64,000 bases of DNA from Symbiodinium natans (GCA_905221605.1 CAJNDS010002625.1:274706-338705), one strand, 5' to 3'. Positions 1 to 18,030 are shown, counted from the stretch's first letter. Program-made: numbers and translations. The notes: generated from the sequence alone by a model not told the origin.

Positions 1-60
1 GGCCCTACATGGGCATGGCCTTCATCGCGGTGTTGGAGATGCGAGCCGGACGCTTGTCGA
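1..60 (+). CDS. possible exon end of a membrane protein (partial)
   Basis: The window opens in a short open frame reading PYMGMAFIAVLEMRAG before a stop at about 63. The run is hydrophobic like a membrane segment, but it is too short to assign and no splice site can be confirmed. It could be the tail of a gene lying left of the window, or chance. Confidence 0.2.
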
Positions 61-905
61 AATGATGCCTCCTCGCTGGGCGTTGGCATGACTGGTTGCA
101 AGAATGGGTTGCGGTTTAGGGGGTGTTGCGGGGCATTGATCCCGGTGCGCGCCAGAACTGAGGGGAGGAGCTCTTTTGGAACTACCGTCGCTCGGCGCTG
201 GTTGGGATGTGAATGCGCAGCATTGCGCAGCCTTTTGCAATTATTGCGTGCTCGCTGTCGCCACAGCCAAGGGCTCTATCCACGTGAGGGCTCCGTCAGA
301 TTCCCGAGTTGGTACTCGCCGGTAGATGAAGACGCGCTGGAGTCGCAAGTTTTCGGTTCGAAAACGTGGCATGTGCCCGCAGGCTCTTGGTGCTCCAGTT
401 GCTGCTTCATGCATTGTCTCATGCACAGGCGAAGACTACCCGCTCACCCCGATGCCGGGGCCCAGGATCTACGGAAAACTTGCAGCGCCGCTGGCTTCAC
501 AGCATCTTCCTCAGCATCCTTCTGTTGTACCCGACATGCAGGTCGGCCTATGGCATGGCTTCTCCAGCCTCTCATGGCACAGAGGAGGACCAAATGTGGC
601 GCTCTCCGATGATGGCCTCTGTCTCTCTCTCTCTCTCTCTCTCTCGTTATCTTTCGTTCTTTATTTCATTGCTTTCATATTTGTTTCTCTCCCTCGCTCT
701 GTGTCTCAAGTCTCAAGCCTGTTGTTGCACTGCACAAGGGTGGCTTCCTGGTTCAAAAGCTTCACAAGAAGAGAGCACGAACTTTCCCACATTGCCTTCT
801 GGTTAAGAAAACATCCTTGGGGCTGGGCAGGACATTCCAGTGAGGGACACGTAAGCCACTCTTGACGAGTCCACGCATGTAGAGTTCAATAGAGGCAACG
901 ATGCG
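61..905. other. stretch without a confident gene; (CT)n at about 620-648
   Basis: One frame from about 430 to 620 could be an exon with a hydrophobic stretch (WLHSIFLSILLLYPTC). It has no conserved motif and runs straight into a CT microsatellite, so I do not call it. Nothing else is recognised. Confidence 0.3.
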
Positions 906-926
906 TGTGGCACCGTCCATCGGCCG

Positions 927-1600
927 GTGATGGGAAGCGACGAACAGTGGCAGCTTCTGCCGGAGTTGGAATACACGGATGCTGTGGACTCGTGGAACGT
1001 CCGCGCAAGCCCAGAGCTGGACGCCTATGTGCTTTGCGCGTTGCAGCATGGCCAGCCCTTCAGCGTGCTCGAAGAGCACGAGGACTGGGTCCATGTACGC
1101 ACCGAGAATGGTGTGAAGGGCTGGAGCTACAAGAAGTTTGGGGACCGTCAAGTTCTGGTTCCTGTCAGCCACATCGCTCCAGTCCATGCGCAGCCAGACC
1201 TCAGCCTCGTGTCCGGGAAAGTCTCTGGGGACCTTTCGGAGCTGATGTCGGAGCTTGGCGAGCGGCGCCGCTCCCTCTCCGAAGCGCCGCCCACGGAGCT
1301 GGTCCGTGCAGCCCATGGCGTGCAGAAGACCATGGCCAAGCTGGAGCTCTACGGCATCGAGCAGGAGATCTTCTGGGATCCGATTGCAGCTTCTTCTCTC
1401 GTCTTCGTTTTCCTCTCTTTTTTCCAGCCTTTTTTTCCCTCACTGATTCTATCTGAAGCCGACAGGAGAAACTTCTTGCGGCCGAGAGCCAGGAGGACTT
1501 GGCGGCCATCCAGAAGGCTGTCGAGGACTTGGGGCAGCAGTCGGAGCTTTCTTGCCCTGCTGTGACAAGCGCTTCAGCCCTTCCACACAGCAGGACTTCT
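927..1600 (+). CDS. exons with an SH3-like segment and coiled coil, unknown protein
   Basis: A frame from about 930 to 1362 reads as ordinary soluble protein. It contains WNVRASPELDAYVLCALQHG, then FSVLEEHEDWVHVRTENGVK and GWSYKKFG, a spacing of hydrophobic, Trp and Gly residues like a bacterial-type SH3 domain (SH3b: VRA...G..V.V.....W..V....G..GW). It continues into a helical segment (VQKTMAKLELYGIEQE). After a pyrimidine-rich intron a second frame starts at about 1467 with EKLLAAESQEDLAAIQKAVE, which continues the helix. The join works if the first exon ends at CAG|GAG (GA donor) and the second follows GACAG|GAG. The function is unknown; SH3b domains usually bind peptides or cell-wall-like ligands. 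The start codon is not established. Confidence 0.55.
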
Positions 1601-1795
1601 CTGTTGAGCTGTGCCGGTCTTCTTCCTACAAGCACTCGGCACCATGGCTACAATCCTGAACAGATGTTATATTTTTTGAGTAGGTGCACTTGCGCAGTGT
1701 ATTGCAGTCTTCAATGTGTCTTGTGCGCGACAAGTGCATCCGAGGAGTTTCAGAATCCAGAGAAAGACAGCTGCTGGCTGTCGACTTTCTTCCAA

Positions 1796-3690
1796 AGCTT
1801 ATGGCATTCCCGAGTCTTCCATGCCCTGTTCGACAGCCTGGTGCGCCCCCTGCCATCGCAGGCCACGCTGTCAACTTTGTTGGTTCCTGTTCGAGCCCAG
1901 CAGCAATCTGCTGTAGCTCTTTGACAGAAGCACGTTATCAAGGAGGGTGGAAGAGGGGTTCTAGAGCGGAGGTGGAGCATGCAGACTTCTTGTTCAAGGT
2001 GCGAGCCCTCAGATCAGAGACACAAGGGGAAAGGAATCGGAGTGGCGAGCACATGCCGCGTAGGCCCACATACGAACTCGCCAAAAAAGCAGAGCAATGT
2101 GTCACGTCCAGGCAGGAAGGTGGTGACAGACTCAGAACAGAACGGAACATCCTGCTCCAACGTCACTGCGAGAAAAAAAGGTCACAGGCGGAAGTCCCGT
2201 TGCCAAAAGTCTGCACGAATCTGCTGTTGGAATAGTTTCAACAAGGGCCGGTTGTGCAGGCATAGGAGAAGTAGAGGAGCGCCTTTCTGAAATAGCTCTG
2301 CGCTTCATGTGGCCCATGTGACAGGGTGCAGGAGCGGTTTCCGATGCGCTGCGAGAAACCTGGGAGCTGTACGAGCAAATGGCAGCGAGTGGCAGACCAG
2401 TGCCAATCCAGTTCCTGGTCAATGCATGGGGCAGCGGCTATGGCGACTGCGCGGAGGCTGCGCAAGCAACGTGTGTCTTCATGTCGCTGCTCTCTGCTGT
2501 GTGACGGAAGCCCGGAAGCCATTGGCCGTGAGGCTTTTGCGAAGCTGCAGGAGGCTGTGACACGGATTCTGGTAGCTGAGCTCACCTGGGATTGCGTACT
2601 GCACCCTGAAGATCCTTGGAGGATCCGTGCTTGAAGCCCCTGGCGGAGCTGATTGCATCGGTTCCGGTGCACTTCAGCGGCGCAGTCTTCACAGCTTCCG
2701 AGCTCTGGAAGGAGGTCGAGGAGATGGGCCTCTTGCCTGCATCAGCCCCGGGAGATGCAATGGCTGTTGGGGCAGAGTAGCAGTACTGTAGCAACAGTCG
2801 CAGGAGTAGCAATCGTAGCAGTACACGACACCCGAGTAGCAATCACAGTAGTAAGATCTGTAGAAATAGCAGTGGGAATCATATTTCGGTTCATGACACC
2901 AAGATAGCTGCGTGCGAAGAAGAGGAATATCAGGAATAGCACATGCCTTCTCGCCAGCAGGCGTCGAGGACGCACCTTTGTTGGCGCTCGACTTGGTGCT
3001 GCCCTCCATGAACAGCGGTTCGATCCTCAACTTGGTCCTGGCCATGGTGCCGCGCACCTCGGCGCTTCCATGGCCATGCCTGAGACTGCACTAAACTACC
3101 CTCTTGTAGGGTGCTGCTGGTCTACATGTAGGCTACGTGAATGGCCGCTTCTCTTCCCGTGTAGAAGGTCAGACTACACACACGGTAGCCATAGCCGTAT
3201 CAGCTTGTTGCTGGCTGCTTCCAATCGCCAAAGGCAAGCTATGCCAGTAGCCTCTGTCACCAAGGCGGCAAAGCACGCGAAGAGCACGTGGCAGACCTGG
3301 GAGACAGCCACAACTTGGTTGCCATGATTTGCTACATCGAGGCTGTTGCCCACTACGTTGCTTGCCTGCCATTGGCATCTGGACTGAGGTTCTAAAGCCC
3401 CAAGCTTGCTGCAGTGGAAGTGCAATACCTGTGCAGAGGTCGTTTTCTGCCGGCGTCAGTCTGTTCTTTGGACTGCATTATCGAAGCTGCTCATGAAGAT
3501 TTGACCTGTGTCGGTGCCTCGTGGAAGGATGACAACTGCTGGCTATTCTTCAATGACTTGCCAGGCGCGGGGTGGTTGTTTCTTGCCCATTCCTCTCAGC
3601 GCGCGCGCAGCGGAGCTAGCAAGGGACCCTCGTCAGGGGAGATGTCCGCCGTGCAGACATCGAACGTCGGAAAGGATTGAGGAAGAGTTA
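1796..3690 (+). CDS. exon cluster of an unidentified protein, probably the same gene as 0.93-1.6 kb
   Basis: Several separate + frames look coding and are bounded by plausible AGs. About 1798-1923 reads RVFHALFDSLVRPLPSQATL. About 2327-2503 contains ETWELYEQMAASGRPVPIQF and then LVNAWGSGYGDCAEAAQ, which recalls a helical TPR/PPR-type repeat. About 2530-2580 reads EAFAKLQEAVTRIL. About 2637-2777 contains GAVFTASELWKEVEEMGLLP. About 2960-3090 contains LLALDLVLPSMNSGSILNLV. About 3240-3393 contains AREEHVADLGDSHNLVAMIC. A less certain frame lies at 3414-3620. A microsatellite of AGTAGC type (about 2770-2880) sits between two of them. Composition and direction agree, so one helical-repeat protein is likely, but I do not recognise it. 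Confidence 0.45.
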
Positions 3691-4299
3691 GCTAAAACTC
3701 AGAGAGGCGCAGGAAGCACACATTCAACAAAAGGGCAGGAGGGCAGGAAGCCATCACATGCCAACCCTTTGAAAGACGAAGCCACTAGCACCTGTCCACT
3801 GTGGCTATCTGTGGCTTGGCTCTTCGCGCGCGAGAGTTGTTTTTTCCCTGCTTAGGGCTTGAGTGATTCGGGGTTCAGGGCTTTAAGGGTCTTTAGTCTA
3901 GCCAAGCTGTACGTACATCTCAAAGTCTCCGGCTCTCGCCCGTGAGAGACGCGTCAAGCGATCCCAAGCCCAGTCGCCAGGCGTTGCCCGTGGCATTCGC
4001 AAAGAGTTCTTTGGCTGGGTTGCTATCGCTCACGAGTGCGCTCGCGGCCAGGCTGCATCTTTGAAGTTGGCACAGCCATCATGGGAGTAGGAGTAGGAGT
4101 CACCTTAGCAGTAGCAGCAGCAGGAGGAGTAGGAGGTAGCGGCAGCAGCAGCTGGTACCAGTACATGACATGCAGTATGTGGAAAAAGACGCGAAAGTAT
4201 GTACCTGGGTTCTGGGCATGGTCGCCATCGCCCCCCACCCCCCTCCCCTCCCCTGCGGAGGTGGTGGTCGTTAAAAGTGTCGTAAAAAAGAGTGTCGTA

Positions 4300-4545
4300 G
4301 TATGGATGACATGATGGATGGCGTGATGGGTTTGATGGATTTGATGGATTTCGTTGCGTGACTTCGTTGCGTGATGGATTTGGTGGCTTTTCCTCTTAAA
4401 CTTAATATAATATGTTTCAAAGCACGGGGTAGGGTTGGCGGGAGCCGCCGCACCTCGTTACAAAAAGTGGAAAAACGACAACCCTCTGCGTGTTTTGTTT
4501 TTGGCGAAACACAAAAACGATGACCCTCTGCGTGGACCCGGCGTG
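4300..4545 (+). repeat. dispersed repeat: GATGG-rich block followed by CCCTCTGCGTG units
   Basis: A GATGGATTTGATGG-type block (about 4300-4385) is followed by two copies of ACCCTCTGCGTG (4481 and 4524). The same two components recur at 5.79-6.13 kb in the opposite order but with CCCTCTGCGTG on the same strand. The latter contains at least four units separated by CGATGGCACGAACGACA-like spacers. This appears to be a dispersed repeat family. Confidence 0.6.
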
Positions 4546-4639
4546 TCGTGATCGCGAGCATCAAATATGGCTTGGATTTCCCGCTCACTGCCAGACCTTG
4601 GCGCTACCCCATGCTTGAGCTGCGCTCCCATGCCTTGCA

Positions 4640-5053
4640 GTCCTTTGATAACGGTCAACTGCATGCGCTTTGGATCGACTTGCGACACTTGGCAACCAGC
4701 ACGAGAGGCTCCATCGCCTTGGCACTGGTAGCAGAAGCTATGTGGGCTTCAAGCTTTTGCTTGTCCTCAGAGCACGGTGTGCTGAGACTCCATATGAGCC
4801 ACCCAAAGCCTCGCACAAAACGCTGTTTGCCTGCCTTGCGCAGCTCAGCTGCCTTCGTGTTGTGACCTTGCGTTGCTGGCCGTGTTCTTCGGGATCAAAA
4901 AGCGTAGTCAGCACCGCAGTTCACGAATGTCTGCCGCGTGCTTCAAGGGCTCCTGATGATTTCTGGGTTGTGCGCAGCAAGCCCGGCGCTTACGAACGAC
5001 CCCTGGCCGGGCAGCCGGAACAAGCAGGTCCGATTGCGTTGGATTTGTCTTGA
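4640..5053 (+). CDS. exon cluster ending in a stop codon, unidentified protein
   Basis: After TTGCAG at about 4640 a frame reads SFDNGQLHALWIDLRHLATS and continues GSIALALVAEAMW up to a possible GT donor. A second frame (about 4780-4850) contains ETPYEPPKASHKTLFACLAQ. A third ends DFWVVRSKPGAYERPLAG...IALDLS at a TGA (5051-5053). This may be the 3' end of the gene starting at 0.93 kb. No family is recognised. Confidence 0.4.
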
Positions 5054-5785
5054 CAGTTTTTTTAGTTCACGAATGTCTGCCGCGTGCTTCAAGACTGACT
5101 GATTTGGCCAGCAAAACTGTTAGCTTGCGATGATTGTCTGCCGCCAGTGCCCCAGCTGGTGGGCCCACCCTCTGTCGCCTGGCGGGGGGGCTTCGCCCTG
5201 ACCGCCGGATCCAATCAGCCAGGCTGGCGCAGGCGTGATGCTTGCAAGCTTAGTCGGCTGGGACTTGAGGTTGTTGCCTTTGTCTAGCAAAACAAGCTGC
5301 AAGCGAATCATGACCACATAAATGTTGCAGCCGGGCGGCGGTAGTGGCCGGCGGGCGGGGCGTGCCCCACAGTGATGTGGGGAAAACCCAAATGAATAGT
5401 AATAATAAGTTTCAAGGTCTCTTGGAAATTAGGCACTCTGAGAAAAGAGTCGTGAGATCTTTTTAATTTCCATAGATAATGGTTTCCATACATAAATTCG
5501 CGTGTTCCCACAGTAGCAGTGCCTTGCACAAATGAAGGACAGCTAGTGGGATAGTCCCTTGATGGGAGCTTACGGCCCACGGGCCGTTCTAATCTTCACA
5601 GTATTCGTGCGGCATTTTTAGAATAAAGTTGTAGCCGCGCCAGAATTCTCTTATCCAAACCTGTGATTGAATGCTTGACACAAAGCCCCTCATGAAGAAC
5701 GTTTCAGTTTGTTATATTATAACGGGGTCTTTTGTGCACTCTTGACCTTGTTCATCAGCCGTTACAGCCAGTTACACACCGGGAC
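5054..5785. other. no recognisable gene
   Basis: GC content falls from left to right. I see no convincing exon, RNA gene or named repeat here. Confidence 0.4.
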
Positions 5786-6135
5786 GTACCATTCATCTCT
5801 GCGTGTTTGGGCGTGGTCGAAACGTGGTCGAAATGCAAAACCGATGACCCTCTGCGTGTGCGCGGGGCGTCGCGATGGCACGAACGACAGCCCTCTGCGT
5901 GTTTTGGCGTGGTCGAGCCGTTGAGGAAGCGCAAAACCGATGACCCTTTGCGTGCGCGCAGGGTGTCGCGATGCGGGGTGTCGCGATGGCACGAACGACA
6001 ACCCTCTGCGTGTTTTGGCATTGTCGAAAATGGATTTTGTGTCAATCTTCTTCGTTGCCGTCGTTGATCGTCGTTGATGCAAGGATGGCTGTCGTCGTGG
6101 ATGGATGTCGTCATAGATGCCGTGATGGATGAAAA
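5786..6135 (+). repeat. second copy of the CCCTCTGCGTG / GATGG repeat family
   Basis: Units with CTCTGCGTGTTTTGGCGTGG, separated by TCGCGATGGCACGAACGACA-type spacers, occur at about 5795, 5846, 5890, 5943 and 6001. They are followed by a GATGGATG block (6080-6130). See the copy at 4.30-4.55 kb. Confidence 0.6.
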
Positions 6136-6312
6136 CTTTTTAAAATATTGTAAAGTATCTCTTAAATTCTGCCGTCTTGATCGCGACTCTAAAATGCTTT
6201 CGTGACAACCGTTCGCTAGTTTTTTGGACCCCAAAAGGGGGCCCTAATGTAGAGAATCACTCACTTGGAGATTCTCTGAATCACGATCCCTGTTCGGCTT
6301 CGGACTAGAACA

Positions 6313-6360
6313 CACACATGTATATACATATATACATACACACACACACACATATTTTTA
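6313..6360. repeat. TATACA / (CA)n microsatellite
   Basis: TATATACATATATACATACACACACACACAC, a simple repeat in non-coding DNA. Confidence 0.8.
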
Positions 6361-6483
6361 TAGGCAGAACTACCCAAATGGCAACAGTAGCATTCTCCTA
6401 CGATTCTCATGCCACTGTGGAGCTCCCAAGGCTTTGAGCTGAGACCGAAAGTTCTCCTGTATGTTGCCTGGATGCACCGGCTC

Positions 6484-6955
6484 ATTTAGGGTTTAGGGTT
6501 TAGGGTTTAGTGGCTGGCGCTCTGGCATGTTCACTTGGGGATTGTTCTAAGCAGGTTCACCCCTGTTGCGGTGAGCCCATTTTAACGCGGGCCATCTTTT
6601 AGGGTACCCTAAAGCCCTAAAACCCTAGAGCATAAACCGCTCAAAGCTGCAAGGGTTGTTAAAAGAAAACCCTAAACCCGAAAACCCTAAACCCAAAAAC
6701 CCTAAAACCCTACACCCTAAACCCCACATCAACCGCAAGGAGAGCGCCAAGAAGGCGGAGGAGACGATGAAGTCAGGGAGCCCAACCTTGCGAGCCTCAA
6801 TCCAGGTGGGCTGGGGAGGGGGCCCTAAACCCTAAACCCTAAATCCCAAACCCTAAACCCTAAATCCTAAACCCTAAACCCTGAACCCTAAACCCTAAAC
6901 CCTAAACCCTAAACCCTAAACCCTGAACCCTAAACCCTAAAACCTAAACCAGCTA
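6484..6955. repeat. interstitial telomere-type repeats, both orientations
   Basis: About four TTTAGGG units lie at 6484-6511. Imperfect CCCTAAA units follow at 6605-6722, and a near-perfect CCCTAAA run at 6823-6950. The switch of orientation inside 500 bp shows this is not a chromosome end. Confidence 0.85.
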
Positions 6956-7807
6956 GGCAAGTGGCTTTGCTTGTATAGAGAGGACTTCTGTTCCAGGGTC
7001 TACAAACACTCGCGCGAAAGTGTGTTTCGGAAGACCAGTTCGCAACATGGATGTTCACGCAACCAAGGGCCTTAACCATGCCACCATGTGACCTGCTTGT
7101 TGTTATGGTGATTTCTACCGCATGTTACGAGTTCTTGTCAGACTTTACTCGTGAATCGACAGGCAAATTGAGTCGTATTTCGCTGGTTTGGCTTTGTGGA
7201 GTATGTGTTCTTGCTGTATCCTCATTCCGTGAAGTTCTATGTCGTGGAATCTCGAGTGACTCTAGTGGTAAAGAGAACCAGCGACGGTGCCGTTCGCATG
7301 AGTGTCCCAGTAGCTGTCCTTTTGGCGATTTCTTTTCATATCCATATCTCCAGATTCAGTTATCATCATTACGGAAGGTATTTACCAAAACAACATTTCG
7401 GTGGAATTCAGTCTACACTACAGCAACAAACAACAGGTTCCATTCGCAAGCTATGTCACTACGACTCAATGAACCAGGCAACGAAAGTCTTGACAGCGTT
7501 AACGAAAACACTAGAATTCGAGCTATGTTCCCGTGATGACTTCGTTGAATGAACAAAGGTTGGCCCTTCGAACTGATTCGTTGGACCCGGCTGTAACGTT
7601 GGCCCGTCAGCTAGAGAGCGCGTGCAAGCTTCGACCCACCAACTCAGGAGCCCAGGGGCTAAAGGATTTCCCTGCTTTCCGTTTAAACGACTTTTCATGG
7701 AGGACAATACCATGTATGCGTTTACGATACATGAATCTACCAGTAGAAGTGTCTACCCACATGTCTACACACATGCATACACAAAGATGTTTCAGACAAA
7801 AATGTAA
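6956..7807 (+). other. two overlapping ORFs of uncertain coding status
   Basis: Frames 7051-7536 (161 codons) and 7196-7552 (118 codons) overlap on the + strand. Neither has a domain I recognise. GC content is below that of the convincing exons, and no splice-bounded block stands out. A short stretch near 7295 (GTGTCCCAGTAGCTGTCCTT) resembles 49.03 kb, so this may be an old repeat. I leave it uncalled. Confidence 0.25.
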
Positions 7808-7900
7808 GTGTGTGTGTGTATGTATGTATGTATGTATGTATGTATGTATGTATGTATATATATATACATAGAAACAGAATATATATATATATATATATGT
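7808..7900. repeat. (GTAT)n and (TA)n microsatellites
   Basis: GTGTGTGTATGTATG units followed by (TA)n lie directly before the mirrored satellite. The array is followed by GTAGGACCTTTATG, a motif also found beside other TA arrays in the window. Confidence 0.85.
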
Positions 7901-7911
7901 ATGTAGGACCT

Positions 7912-10900
7912 TTATGCGTTATTTGACGGTCCTGCTTCGCCTTCCAAAATTTTAAGGATTTTAAGGAATTTAGGGGTTTTCCAAAATTTTAAAAGGACCA
8001 CAAAATCCTTAAAATTTTGAAAGCCCGGACCTTTCAAAATTTTAAGGATTTTAAGGAATTTAAGGCCTGTTAAATTTCTTAAAATCCTTAAAGCCCTTAA
8101 AATTTTGAAAGAAAATTAAACTATTTTCCGGAAAGAGGCAGGCCCATTTAAAATTTTAAAAATCCATAAAATCCTTAAAATCCTTAAAATTTTGAAAGGT
8201 TGGGGCTTTCAAAATTTTAAGGGTTTTAAGGAATTTAAGGCCTTTTAAATTTCTTAAAATCCTTAAAATCCTTAAAACCCTTAAAATTTTGAAAGAAAAT
8301 TAAATTATTTTCCGGAAAGAGGCAGGCCCATTTAAAATTTTAAAAATCCTTAAAATCCTTAAAATCCTTAAAATTTTGAAAGCCCGGACCTTTCAAAATT
8401 TTAAGGATTTTAAGGAATTTAAGGCCTGTTAAATTTCTTAAAATCCTTAAAGCCCTTAAAATTTTGAAAGAAAATTAAACTATTTTCCGGAAAGAGGCAG
8501 GCCCATTTAAAATTTTAAAAATCCATAAAATCCTTAAAATCCTTAAAATTTTGAAAGGTTGGGGCTTTCAAAATTTTAAGGGTTTTAAGGAATTTAAGGC
8601 CTTTTAAATTTCTTAAAATCCTTAAAATCCTTAAAACCCTTAAAATTTTGAAAGAAAATTAAATTATTTTCCGGAAAGAGGCAGGCCCATTTAAAATTTT
8701 AAAATCCTTAAAATCCTTAAAATTTTGAAAGCCCGGGGCTTTCAAAATTTTAAGGATTTTAAGGAATTTAAGGCCTTTTAAACTTCTTAAAATCCTTAAA
8801 ATTTTGAAAGAGAATTAAATTATTTTCCGGAAAGAGGCAGGCCCATTTAAAATTTTAAAAATCCTTAAAATCCGTAAAATCCTTAAAATTTTGAAAGCCC
8901 GGGGCTTTCAAAATTTTAAGGATTTTAAGGAATTTAAGGCCTTTTAAACTTCTTAAAATCCTTAAAATTTTGAAAGAGAATTAAATTATTTTCCGGAAAG
9001 AGGCAGGCCCATTTAAAATTTTAAAAATCCTTAAAATCCTTAAAATCCTTAAAATTTTGAAAGGTTGGGGCTTTCAAAATGTTAAGGATTTTAAGGAATT
9101 TAAGGCCTTTTAAATTTCTTAAAATCCTTAAAACCCTTAAAATTTTGAAAGAAAATTAAAATATTTTCCGGAAAGAGGCAGGCCCATTTAAAATTTTAAT
9201 AATCCTTAAAATCCTTAAAATCCTTAAAATTTTGAAAGGCCCGGGCTTTCAAAATTTTAAGGATTTTAAGGATTTTTAAAATTTTAAATGGGCCTGACTC
9301 TTTCCGGAATATATTTTAATTTTATTTCAAAATTTCAAGGATTTTAAGGATTTTAAGAAATTTAAAAGGCGTTAAATTCCTTAAAACCCTTAAAATTTTG
9401 AAAGCCCCAACCTTTCAAAATTTTAAGGGTTTTAAGGATTTTAAGGATTTTTAAAATTTTAAATGGGCCTGCCTCTTTCCGGAAAATGATTTAATTTTCT
9501 TTCAAAATTTTAAGGATTCTAAGGATTTTAAGAAATTTAAAAGGCCTTAAATTCCTTAAAATCCTTAAAATTTTGAAAGGCCAGGGCTTTCAAAATTTTA
9601 AGGATTTTAAAGATTTTAAGGATTTCTAAAATTTTAAATGGGCCTGCCTCTTTCCGGAAAATAATTTAATTTTCTTTCAAAATTTTAAGGATTTTCAGGA
9701 TTTTAAGAAATTTAAAAGGCCTTAAATTCCTTAAAATCCTTAAAATTTTGAAAGGCCCGGGCTTTGAAAATTTTAAGGATTTTAAGGATTTTAAGGATTT
9801 TTAAAATTTTAAATGGGCCTGCCTCTTTCCGGAAAATAATTTAATTTTCTTTCAAAATTTTAAGGATTTTAAAGATTTTAAGAAATTTAAAAGGCCTTAA
9901 ATTCCTTAAAATCCATAAAATTTTGAAAGGCCCGGGCTTTCAAAATTTTAAGGCTTTTAAGGATTTTAAGGATTTTTAAAATTTTAAATGGGCCTGCCTC
10001 TTTCCGGAAAATCATTTAATTTTCTTTCAAAATTTTAAGGGTTTTAAGGATTTTAAGAAATTTAAAAGGCCTTAAATTCCTTAAAATCCTTAAAATTTTG
10101 AAAGGCCCGGGCTTTCAAAATTTTAGGGATTTTAAGGATTTTAAGGATTTTTAAAATTTAAATGGGCCTGCCTCTTTCCGGAAAATAATTTAATTTTCTT
10201 TCAAAATTTTAAGGGTTTTAAGAGATTTAAAAGGCCTTAAATTCCTTAAAATCCTTAAAATTTTGAAAGCCCCGGGCTTTCAAAATTTTAAGGATTTTAA
10301 GGATTTTAAGGAGTTTTAAAATTTAAATGGGCCTGCCTCTTTCCGGAAAATATTTTAATTTTCTTTCAAAATTTTAAGGGTTTTAAGGATTTTAGGAATT
10401 TAAAAGGACTTAAATTCCTGAAAATCCTTAAAATTTTGAAAGCCCCAACCTTTCAAAATTTTAAGGATTTTAAGGATTTTAAGGATTTTTAAAATTTTAA
10501 ATGGGCCTGCCTCTTTCCGGAAAATAATTTAATTTTCTTTCAAAATTTTCAGGATTCTAAGGATTTTAAGAAATTTAAAAGGCCTTAAATTCCTTAAAAT
10601 CCTTAAAATTTTGAAAGCCCCAACCTTTCAAAATTTTAAGGATTTTAAGGGTTTTAAGGATTTTTAAAATTTTAAATGGGCCTGCCTCTTTCCGGGAAAT
10701 AATTTAATTTTCTTGCAAATTTTTAAGGGTTTTAAGGATTTTAAGAAATTTAAAAGGCCTTAAATTCCTTAAAATCCTTAAAATTTTAAAAGGCAAGGGC
10801 TTTCAAAATTTTAAGGATTTTAAAGATTTTAAGGACTTCTAAAATATTAAATGGGCCTGCCTCTTTCCGGAAAATCATTTAATTTTCTTTCAAAATTTTA

Positions 10901-11560
10901 AGGATTTTAAGGATTTTAAGAAATGTAAAAGCCCTTAAATTCCTTAAAATCCTTAAAATTTTGAAAGGCCCGGGCTTTCAAAATTTTAAGGATTTTAAGG
11001 ATTTTAAGGATTTTTAAAATTTTAAATGGGCCTGCCTCTTTCCGGAAAATAGTTTAATTCTCTTTCAAAATTTTAAGGATTTTAAGAAGTTTAAAAGGCC
11101 TTAAATTCCTTAAAATCCTTAAAATTTTAAAAGGCCCGGGCTTTCAAAATTTTAAGGGTTTTAAGGATTTTAAGGATTTTTAAAATTTTAAATGGGCCTG
11201 CCTCTTTCCGGAAAATAATTTAATTTTCTTTCAAAATTTTACGGGTTTTAAAGATTTTAAGAAATTTAAAAGGCCTTAAATTCCTTAAAATCCTTAAAAT
11301 TTTGAATGGCCCGGGCTTTCAAAATTTTAAGGATTTTAAGGATTTCAAGGATTTTTAAAATTTTAAATGGGCCTGCCTCTTTCCGGAAAATAATTTAATT
11401 CTCTTTCAAAATTTTAAGGATTTTAAGAAGTTTAAAAGGCCTTAAGTTCCTTAAAATCCTTAAAATTTTAAAAGGCCCGGGCTTTCAAAATTTTAAGGGT
11501 TTTCAGGATTTTAAGGATTTTTAAAATTTTAAATGGGCCTGACTTTTCCGGAAAATAAAT
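7912..11560. repeat. AT-rich satellite of ~175 bp units in two mirror-image arms
   Basis: Units of about 156-183 bp combine AAAATTTTAAGGATTTTAAGG blocks with a conserved core. In the left arm (about 7912-9235) the core reads TTCCGGAAAGAGGCAGGCCC and I count seven copies (about 8128, 8311, 8486, 8669, 8826, 8990 and 9167). From about 9290 to 11550 the same core appears as its reverse complement, GGGCCTGCCTCTTTCCGGAA, in about fourteen copies. The orientation flips once, near 9240-9290. Each unit is itself rich in short palindromes (CCTTAAAATTTTGAAAG / CTTTCAAAATTTTAAGG). A transcript of both arms would fold into a long hairpin. There is no ORF. Confidence 0.92.
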
Positions 11561-11569
11561 TCATTTTTC

Positions 11570-17480
<5,911 letters not shown>

Positions 17481-17734
17481 ACATGCTAGAGAAACAAGGA
17501 CGAAAGAGAAATGACTGACCTATTCTTGATGGTTCCGGTCTGGGCGCCGAGATGTTTATCATATGGTACGTGGGCTACCGTAAATCCTAAACCCCAAGCC
17601 CTTTTGCAAAGAGTTGCTTGAAACTTGAAACTTGGAACAACAAACATTAAATCATACTCTATATCTGATAATTGCAAAGTCATTGTTTAAATAAGAAACG
17701 AAAGGGATCGCCAAATAATACGTAAAGGTCCATG

Positions 17735-17972
17735 CCACATATATATATATATATATCTAAACAACATAGAAGTATGTAAATATACACAAACAAACACATA
17801 GATAGACAAACAAAAGACACAAAAGACACACATGCATATATATATATATATGTATAATATAATATAATATAATATAATATAATATAATATAATATAATAT
17901 ATAATATAATATAATACAAGATAATATAATATAATATAATATAATATAATATAATATAATATAATATAATAT

Positions 17973-18022
<50 letters not shown>

Positions 18023-18030
18023 ATATTTGT
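17735..18030. repeat. (TA)n and (TAATA)n microsatellite block
   Basis: Alternating TA and TAATATAATA runs extend over about 300 bp and are almost free of G and C. The left flank GTAAAGGTCCATGCCACATA matches the sequence at 12312-12331. Confidence 0.9.

Noticed and set aside
4458-4688. Minus-strand ORF ending in repeat-derived residues
   Set aside because: Its second half is the translation of the CCCTCTGCGTG repeat, found again at 5.8-6.1 kb.
6823-6950. Chromosome end
   Set aside because: TTTAGGG/CCCTAAA tracts occur in both orientations at over fifteen places with genes on either side, so they are interstitial.
7051-7552. Two overlapping ORFs on +
   Set aside because: No domain, lower GC and no splice-bounded core. 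Could be chance in a repeat-rich area.
7912-11560. CRISPR-like spaced repeats
   Set aside because: Units are ~175 bp, internally repetitive, with no unique spacers and in two orientations. The host is eukaryotic.
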